A stretch of DNA of 10,290 nucleotides from assembly GCA_964620645.1 (NCBI GenBank), contig CAZUHU010000136.1:1-10290 (forward strand), read 5' to 3'. Of the stretch, positions 6,043 to 10,290 are shown in pieces. Below the pieces are notes generated by a model that was not told where the DNA came from, made no database searches, and was given only the letters and a program-made list of their open reading frames with translations. Each line of letters begins with the position of its first letter. Position 1 is the first letter of the stretch. The position numbers were made by a program, and so were the translations under genes. Source of the stretch: Bog-950 sp964620645. Its GTDB lineage: Bacteria > Bacteroidota > Bacteroidia > Chitinophagales > LD1.

Positions 6043-7392
6043 ATGTGGTTAAGTAAGGATAGTAGTTCATTATTGCAGCGTAACACGCACTTAAAGTCGT
6101 GGAGTAAGGTGGCGGAAAGCAGCAAGGCTATGCGGCCTGTAAGGGTTCTGGCGTTGTTCGTGCTGGCTCTTTTGCTTTTTATGTTTGTGCCATGGACACA
6201 AACCATTTTTGCCCCCGGTATTATTACCACACGTTCCCCTGAACAGCGCCCACAGGAAATTAATGCAGCTATTGCCGGCGGTATAGAAAAATGGTACGTG
6301 CGCGAAGGCGACCTTGTAAAAAAAGGCGATACGATAATTAAGCTAAGCGAGGTAAAAGAAACCTACCTGGACCCTGAGCTGTTGAAACGTACTGAGGAAC
6401 AAATACGGGCAAAAGAGCAGACCATTGATTTTTACCGCGATAAAGTTGCCGCTACCCAAACACAGTTAATGGCCATAACACAGGCCCGCGATTTAAAACT
6501 GCAACAGGCAAAAAACAAGGTGAAGCAAGCAACCCTTTACGTACAAAGTGATAGCATGAACCTGATTGCAGCTATAACCGAGTTAAAAATTGCGCAGGAT
6601 CAATTTGCAAGGCAAAAGGAGTTGTATGATGCAGGGCTGAAGTCGTTGACGGAATTGGAACAGCGCAAGCAGGCTTTGCAAAATGCAGATGCGAAAAAGC
6701 TGGTAGCCGAGAACAAATTTACCAATGCCGGTAACGAGTTGCTGAATGCCCGTATAGAGGTAAACCAGATTGAGCGGGAGTACAGCGAGAAGATTGCAAA
6801 AATAACTTCGGAACGTTTTGCTGTATTGAGTGATATAAGCAGCGGTGAAGCTGAAGTGGCCAAGCTGAAAAACCAATTCAGCAACTATGCCATACGCAGT
6901 GGTTTTTACTATGTATTAGCGCCGCAGGATGGGCAAATAACCAAAACAATAGCGGCCGGTGTTGGAGAAATAGTAAAGGAAGGAGAAATGCTGGTGATGA
7001 TTGTACCGCAACAATTTCAATACGCTGTTGAGATGTACGTTCGGCCCATTGATTTGCCTTTGGTATCGCCGGGGCAAAAAGTGAGATTTCAGTTTGATGG
7101 CTGGCCTTCTATAGTGTTTAACGGTTGGCCCAATGTAAGCTATGGCACCTTTGGTGGTAAAGTGGTGGCTATCGACAATAACATTTCAGTAAACGGTAAA
7201 TTCAGAATACTGGTAGCAGAAGACCCCAATGAACCTGCCTGGCCACGGGCCCTTAAAGTGGGTGGAGGCGCAAAGGGGTTGGCGCTGTTAAAGGATGTGC
7301 CGATTTGGTATGAGTTGTGGCGGAACTTTAACGGTTTCCCTCCGGATTTCTATAAATCTGCTGATAGCAATGATAAACCCAAAACAAAGTAG
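6043..7392 (+). CDS. HlyD-family periplasmic membrane fusion protein
   Basis: The adaptor that joins the ABC transporter to the outer membrane channel. In its 449 residues a short cytosolic N-terminus is followed by one membrane anchor (about 33-51). Then come the first lipoyl half-motif (about 72-104, IEKWYVREGDLVKKGD), a long coiled-coil hairpin (about 112-280), the second lipoyl half (about 290-322, APQDGQI...GEIVKEGE) and a beta-barrel region. At the hairpin tip R190, L194 and S201 have the R-x3-L-x6-S spacing of the RLS motif by which AcrA and HlyD contact TolC. The barrel region is unusual in carrying two nearby GWP motifs (353-355 and 361-363) and a tail of about 30 residues, PIWYELWRNFNGFPPDFY, which typical HlyD proteins lack. 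It starts 10 bases after the ABC stop and ends 3 bases before the TolC-like gene, so the three are surely co-transcribed. Confidence 0.94.
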   Translation: MWLSKDSSSLLQRNTHLKSWSKVAESSKAMRPVRVLALFVLALLLFMFVPWTQTIFAPGIITTRSPEQRPQEINAAIAGGIEKWYVREGDLVKKGDTIIKLSEVKETYLDPELLKRTEEQIRAKEQTIDFYRDKVAATQTQLMAITQARDLKLQQAKNKVKQATLYVQSDSMNLIAAITELKIAQDQFARQKELYDAGLKSLTELEQRKQALQNADAKKLVAENKFTNAGNELLNARIEVNQIEREYSEKIAKITSERFAVLSDISSGEAEVAKLKNQFSNYAIRSGFYYVLAPQDGQITKTIAAGVGEIVKEGEMLVMIVPQQFQYAVEMYVRPIDLPLVSPGQKVRFQFDGWPSIVFNGWPNVSYGTFGGKVVAIDNNISVNGKFRILVAEDPNEPAWPRALKVGGGAKGLALLKDVPIWYELWRNFNGFPPDFYKSADSNDKPKTK

Positions 7393-7395
7393 CAT

Positions 7396-8814
7396 ATGAG
7401 GATATTACTTTTTTGGGTGTTGTTATCGGTAGCCTTTTTAAACGCGCCGGCAAACCCGGATAGTGTTAAGGTAATTTCGGTAGAGGAATATATGGCCGTG
7501 GTTAGCCGCTACCACCCCGTGGCACGCCAGGCTGATTTGCTGCCCCAACAGGCACGTGCTGAACTGCGTATTGCTCGGGGCGGTTTTGATCCTTTGCTTT
7601 ACTCTGACTACAACAGTAAAACGTTTGACGGCACGAATTACTATTCGTACTTTGAAAGTGCGGTAAAGATACCGGTGTGGTATGGTGTAGAAGTAAAAGC
7701 AGGTTACGACTTTGCTTATGGCAATTACATTAACAGCGAAAGCAAATTGCCTGCCGGTGGCTTAGGCTACCTCGGCCTTAATGTGCCCTTAGGAGCCAAC
7801 CTGGTTTTTGATAAAAAGAGGGCCGCCTTAAAACAAGCGCATATATTTCAACAGGCCAGCCAGCAGGAGCGCTTAAGCCAGCTTAATGACCTGCTGCTTG
7901 ATGCACTTAAGTATTACTATGAATGGAGCTACTATTACCAGGAATACTCCGTGTACCGCGAAGCGGTAAAAGTTGCGGAGCAACGTTTTGAGGCTACGCG
8001 CCGTACTGCTGAACTTGGCGACCGCCCGGCGATTGATACTATGGAAGCCTTAACGCAGTTGCAAAGCCGCCAACTGCAGTTAGTAGAATCGCGCATGCGT
8101 TATTTAAATGCAGGCCTTGAGGTAAGCAATTACCTGTGGCTTGAAAACGGGACGCCATACCCTTTTGATACTACTGTGGTGCCGGTTATTGCCGATACTT
8201 CGTTTTTAAGTAAGGCGCTTAACCTTGGTGGCCTTGAAGAGTTATGCGCAGGCTTACGCACTATAAACCCTAACCTGGCCCTTTATAGTTTAAAGTTAAA
8301 GCAGCTTGATGTGGAACGCCGTTTAAAAATTGAAAACCTAAAGCCTACACTAAATGTACAGTACAACCTACTGAGCCGCCGCTTTAGTTTTGAAAGCCCC
8401 ACCGGATCAATTTTTACCAATAACTATAAGTTTGGTTTGCAGTTTGCCATGCCGCTTTCTTTTACCCAGGCACGTGGCGACTTGAAGCTGGTGAAGTTAA
8501 AGATTGAACAGGCCAACTATATGTTGGACTTAAAAACACAGCAACTAAGTAATAAGCTAAGAAGCAGCTTTAACGAACTGCTTGCCCTGCAGCAACAAAC
8601 AAAATTGTACCTGCGCAGCGTGGATGGCTTTAAAGCTTTACTTGATGGAGAACAGAAGCGTTTTGAAAACGGGGAAAGCTCCTTGTTTTTAGTAAACGCG
8701 CGGGAAACACGATATATAGATGCCCGGATTAAGACGGCTGAATTGCTTACCAAGTACTATAAAGCTGAAGCCGGTTACAAGTGGGCTGCGGGAAGTGTAG
8801 CGGCAACCCAATAA
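7396..8814 (+). CDS. TolC-family outer membrane efflux channel
   Basis: An outer membrane channel protein, expected to form a trimer with a beta-barrel and a long periplasmic helical tunnel, which the RLS tip of the upstream fusion protein would dock. The 472 residues begin with a signal peptide (MRILLFWVLLSVAFLNAPA) cleaved near residue 17-19. The internal duplication typical of the family shows as the two related blocks GDRPAIDTMEALTQLQSRQ (208-226) and, near residue 427, NGESSLFLVNARETRYIDAR. Tyr- and Phe-rich strands at about 80-140 (NYYSYFESAV, GYDFAYGNYI) fit the barrel. The length matches TolC-like proteins. It is the last gene of the export operon; no terminator is obvious in the following 43 bases, so the lipoprotein gene could be read through. 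Confidence 0.92.
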   Translation: MRILLFWVLLSVAFLNAPANPDSVKVISVEEYMAVVSRYHPVARQADLLPQQARAELRIARGGFDPLLYSDYNSKTFDGTNYYSYFESAVKIPVWYGVEVKAGYDFAYGNYINSESKLPAGGLGYLGLNVPLGANLVFDKKRAALKQAHIFQQASQQERLSQLNDLLLDALKYYYEWSYYYQEYSVYREAVKVAEQRFEATRRTAELGDRPAIDTMEALTQLQSRQLQLVESRMRYLNAGLEVSNYLWLENGTPYPFDTTVVPVIADTSFLSKALNLGGLEELCAGLRTINPNLALYSLKLKQLDVERRLKIENLKPTLNVQYNLLSRRFSFESPTGSIFTNNYKFGLQFAMPLSFTQARGDLKLVKLKIEQANYMLDLKTQQLSNKLRSSFNELLALQQQTKLYLRSVDGFKALLDGEQKRFENGESSLFLVNARETRYIDARIKTAELLTKYYKAEAGYKWAAGSVAATQ

Positions 8815-8857
8815 AAGCGGCAGACAACCGTTTAGGCATAAATTGCGTTTCGTTATT

Positions 8858-9034
8858 ATGAAAACCCTTTTAGCCGCTATTCTGCTATTGTTTCTATCTG
8901 CTTGCCATAAGTACACCTGTTATAAAGAAGATGCTTTGGGAAACAGAACCTATTACCATTTTAAATCTTACCATGAAATGGAGAAGTGGATTCAACAGGT
9001 AGGTGGTGTTACCACTTGTGATATGGATGAATAA
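8858..9034 (+). CDS. Small lipoprotein (58 aa)
   Basis: A short lipoprotein precursor. Starting at ATG 8858, rather than the in-frame ATG at 8843, gives a compact signal peptide MKTLLAAILLLFLSAC with a good lipobox (LSAC, lipidated Cys16). The mature part has only about 43 residues, is polar and aromatic (KYTCYKEDALGNRTYYHF) and contains two further cysteines, C21 and C54, that could form a disulfide in the periplasm. I do not recognise a family. It lies 43 bases after the TolC-like gene on the same strand, so it may be part of or regulated with the export operon; an accessory role is inference. The 27-base gap to the convergent gene at 9063 shows no clear terminator. Confidence 0.65.
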   Translation: MKTLLAAILLLFLSACHKYTCYKEDALGNRTYYHFKSYHEMEKWIQQVGGVTTCDMDE

Positions 9035-9062
9035 GGTTTAAGGCATCAGGGAGATTTTATAT

Positions 9063-9503
9063 TCAAAAACCTCTTTGTTCAAGCTCTCTTATTCTGGAGC
9101 GATACCTGTCCTGTTTGTAGTAGCTTATTCCGGACATAAGACCTCCCGGCACCATTAGAACACAACCTGCGCCCAACGTAATCCAGCCAATGCCTGCAAC
9201 GGTGAAGGCTCTATTGCCATGCATCAAGGGGCCAATAATTGCACAAGCTAAGCCTCCTACAGCGCAGGCAAACCCCAGGCCTCCTATGGCAAAGCCGGCA
9301 ATTTTGGGCCCCTGTAAAGCGCGTATACGATATTGCATTTGAGGAATAGTCATGCTGGTGTCGAAAGCGTATACGCGAAAAGCAAGGCTATGGTGTTTTT
9401 CGGTTTGAAAATTGTTGATGTAGTGTTTTTTCAAAATTGGGGTATACCCAAACGAAGTGCTAAAGAGCATTACACTCAATAGAAGAGTAATGGTGTGTTT
9501 CAT
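9063..9503 (-). CDS. Uncharacterised glycine-rich membrane protein (146 aa)
   Basis: I do not recognise a family. Started at ATG 9503 it has a signal peptide or first helix (MKHTITLLLSVMLFSTSFG) and a polar stretch of about 45 residues. Two glycine- and alanine-rich membrane segments follow: about 68-92 (IAGFAIGGLGFACAVGGLAC region) and 100-125 (VAGIGWITLGAGCVLMVPGG region). The tail is basic (YYKQDRYRSRIRELEQRGF). The in-frame ATG at 9539 is rejected because it lies within the korB terminator hairpin and would spoil the signal peptide. The segment pattern resembles small uncharacterised membrane proteins common in Bacteroidota; inner-membrane location is likely. It is separated from korB by a terminator and needs its own promoter, for which there is a good candidate. 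Confidence 0.72.
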   Translation of the reverse strand: MKHTITLLLSVMLFSTSFGYTPILKKHYINNFQTEKHHSLAFRVYAFDTSMTIPQMQYRIRALQGPKIAGFAIGGLGFACAVGGLACAIIGPLMHGNRAFTVAGIGWITLGAGCVLMVPGGLMSGISYYKQDRYRSRIRELEQRGF

Positions 9504-9510
9504 ATTAACA

Positions 9511-9540
9511 CAAACATATACAAAAAAAATCCCCGCCAAA
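9511..9540 (-). promoter_or_regulatory. Bacteroidota-type promoter candidate for the 146-aa gene
   Basis: On the minus strand TTTG (9540-9537) is followed after 18 bases by TATGTTTG (9518-9511), an exact -7 box of the TAnnTTTG type at normal spacing. Transcription would start only a few bases before the ATG at 9503, giving an almost leaderless mRNA. The -33 box lies in the loop of the korB terminator. Confidence 0.5.
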
Positions 9541-9554
9541 CAGGCAGGGATTTT
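9522..9554 (-). terminator. Intrinsic terminator after korB
   Basis: Read on the minus strand, 9554-9526 folds as a hairpin. GGC pairs with GCC around a 5-base loop, one A-C mismatch follows, then CCC-GGG and AAAAT-ATTTT pairs. The stem runs into eight T residues ending at 9522. It lies 32 bases beyond the korB stop codon and would end that transcript. Confidence 0.75.
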
Positions 9555-9585
9555 AAACTTATGACTTACAGCTTAACACCTACAA

Positions 9586-10290
9586 CTAAAGGATAGTCCA
9601 GGTTTTATCGCCGCTTAATATTTTGTTTAAAGGCGTTTTACCTTTTTTAGCAGCGGCATCTTCAACCTGCTTTTGCATGTCTTCATCTATGCAGCTACGC
9701 TCTTCGCGGTAAAACACACCAAACGGACGAGGGAAGTGCGCATCTGTACGGTCCTGAAAGCCGGCAAGGATAAACGCTTTGTCCTTATCGGTTTCGTCAT
9801 GTATCCATAAGGCCTGTTTAGATGTCTCGTCGGTAACTTCAACAATTACCGGTTTAAAGCCATCCAGCTTAATGCCTTTGCTGCCGTTAGGGCCAAACAC
9901 AAGCGGCTTGCCATGCTCAAGCATTAAGCATTCTTCCTGCTTGGTTTCTTTTTCCGTAAACTGGAAAAAGGCACCATCGTTAAATACAGGGCAGTTCTGG
10001 TAAATTTCAACAAAGGCGGTGCCGTGGTGGCCGTTTGCCCTTGTTATTACCGCCTGCTGGTGCTTAGGGTCGCGGTCAAGCGTGCGGGCGTAAAAAGTTG
10101 CTTTTGCACCAAGGGCTAACTGCGCAGGGTTAAAAGGCTCGTCCACTGAACCGTAAGGTGTACTCTTGGTTACCTTTCCCTTTTCAGAAGTAGGAGAATA
10201 TTGGCCTTTCGTTAAACCATATATCTGGTTGTTGAACATGATTAACTTAAGGTTAGGGTTGCGGCGCAACATATGGATAAGGTGGTTACC
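9586..10290 (-). CDS. korB: 2-oxoglutarate:ferredoxin oxidoreductase beta subunit, N-terminus beyond right edge
   Basis: This is the thiamine-diphosphate-binding subunit of the enzyme that oxidises 2-oxoglutarate to succinyl-CoA and CO2, reducing ferredoxin. The frame stays open to the window edge (234 residues visible), so the start is missing; full proteins have roughly 340 residues. The visible part begins GNHLIHMLRRNPNLK and continues with NNQIYGLTKGQYSPTS, the conserved cofactor-site block of this subunit family. The upstream GDG cofactor motif must lie outside. Further family blocks include EIYQNCPVFNDGAF and, near the C-terminus, HFPRPFGVFY. The alpha subunit gene korA is expected just outside on the right. 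Pyruvate or other 2-oxoacid substrates cannot be fully excluded, but the long beta subunit of this form fits KorB of Bacteroidota. With icd it supplies consecutive steps of the citric acid cycle. Confidence 0.93.
   Translation of the reverse strand, partial: GNHLIHMLRRNPNLKLIMFNNQIYGLTKGQYSPTSEKGKVTKSTPYGSVDEPFNPAQLALGAKATFYARTLDRDPKHQQAVITRANGHHGTAFVEIYQNCPVFNDGAFFQFTEKETKQEECLMLEHGKPLVFGPNGSKGIKLDGFKPVIVEVTDETSKQALWIHDETDKDKAFILAGFQDRTDAHFPRPFGVFYREERSCIDEDMQKQVEDAAAKKGKTPLNKILSGDKTWTIL

Noticed and set aside
6583..6884. Two overlapping minus-strand frames of about 95 codons inside the HlyD gene
   Set aside because: They mirror the coiled-coil coding region; no start context or domain supports them.
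9035..9071. AGGTTT / AAACCT pair between the lipoprotein and the 146-aa gene as a bidirectional terminator
   Set aside because: Six base pairs spanning a long loop, partly inside the next gene, and no clear T-run.
9504..9539. Upstream ATG (9539) for the 146-aa membrane protein
   Set aside because: It falls inside the korB terminator hairpin and upstream of the likely transcription start, and would bury the signal peptide.
1..10290. CRISPR array, tRNA, insertion sequence or phage genes
   Set aside because: I saw no regularly spaced repeats, tRNA-like folds, transposase or phage-like proteins anywhere in the window.

Overview
The window looks like a chromosomal segment of a member of the Bacteroidota. 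Three things point there: the type of isocitrate dehydrogenase and of 2-oxoglutarate:ferredoxin oxidoreductase, promoter candidates of the TTTG / TAnnTTTG kind, and mostly absent Shine-Dalgarno sequences. I cannot place it to genus. Coding density is high and no intergenic gap exceeds about 110 bases. I see no tRNA, rRNA, insertion sequence, CRISPR array or prophage gene.

Left part (1-2454, all on the minus strand): icd for isocitrate dehydrogenase, followed by three small uncharacterised genes. These are a 55-residue two-helix membrane peptide, a 96-residue charged helical protein, and a DUF6671-like protein cut by the left edge. The last three overlap head to tail by 17 and 14 bases, which suggests one icd-led transcript. 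A LysR-type regulator (2548-3471) is divergent from icd and a candidate for its control.

Middle part (3513-8814): a TetR-type regulator (minus) is divergent from a tight three-gene plus-strand operon. The operon encodes an ABC exporter half-transporter, an HlyD-type membrane fusion protein and a TolC-type outer membrane channel, with gaps of 10 and 3 bases. Together they would form a trans-envelope export machine. The fusion protein keeps the R-x3-L-x6-S hairpin-tip motif used to dock TolC. A perfect 23-bp inverted repeat lies between tetR and the operon and is the obvious candidate operator. The ABC nucleotide-binding domain is strikingly degenerate: Walker A is intact, but the Q-loop glutamine, the LSGGQ signature, the Walker B D-E order and the H-loop histidine are all changed. 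This is the most unusual thing in the window. A 58-residue lipoprotein gene follows the operon.

Right part (9063-10290, minus strand): an unrecognised glycine-rich membrane protein, then an intrinsic terminator, then the C-terminal two thirds of korB, cut by the right edge. The -33 box of a good Bacteroidota-type promoter for the membrane protein lies in the loop of the korB terminator.

My best candidate for a little-described system is the TetR / degenerate-ABC / HlyD / TolC exporter with its palindromic operator and neighbouring small lipoprotein. It is an export pump whose energetics look non-standard and whose substrate is not encoded in view.
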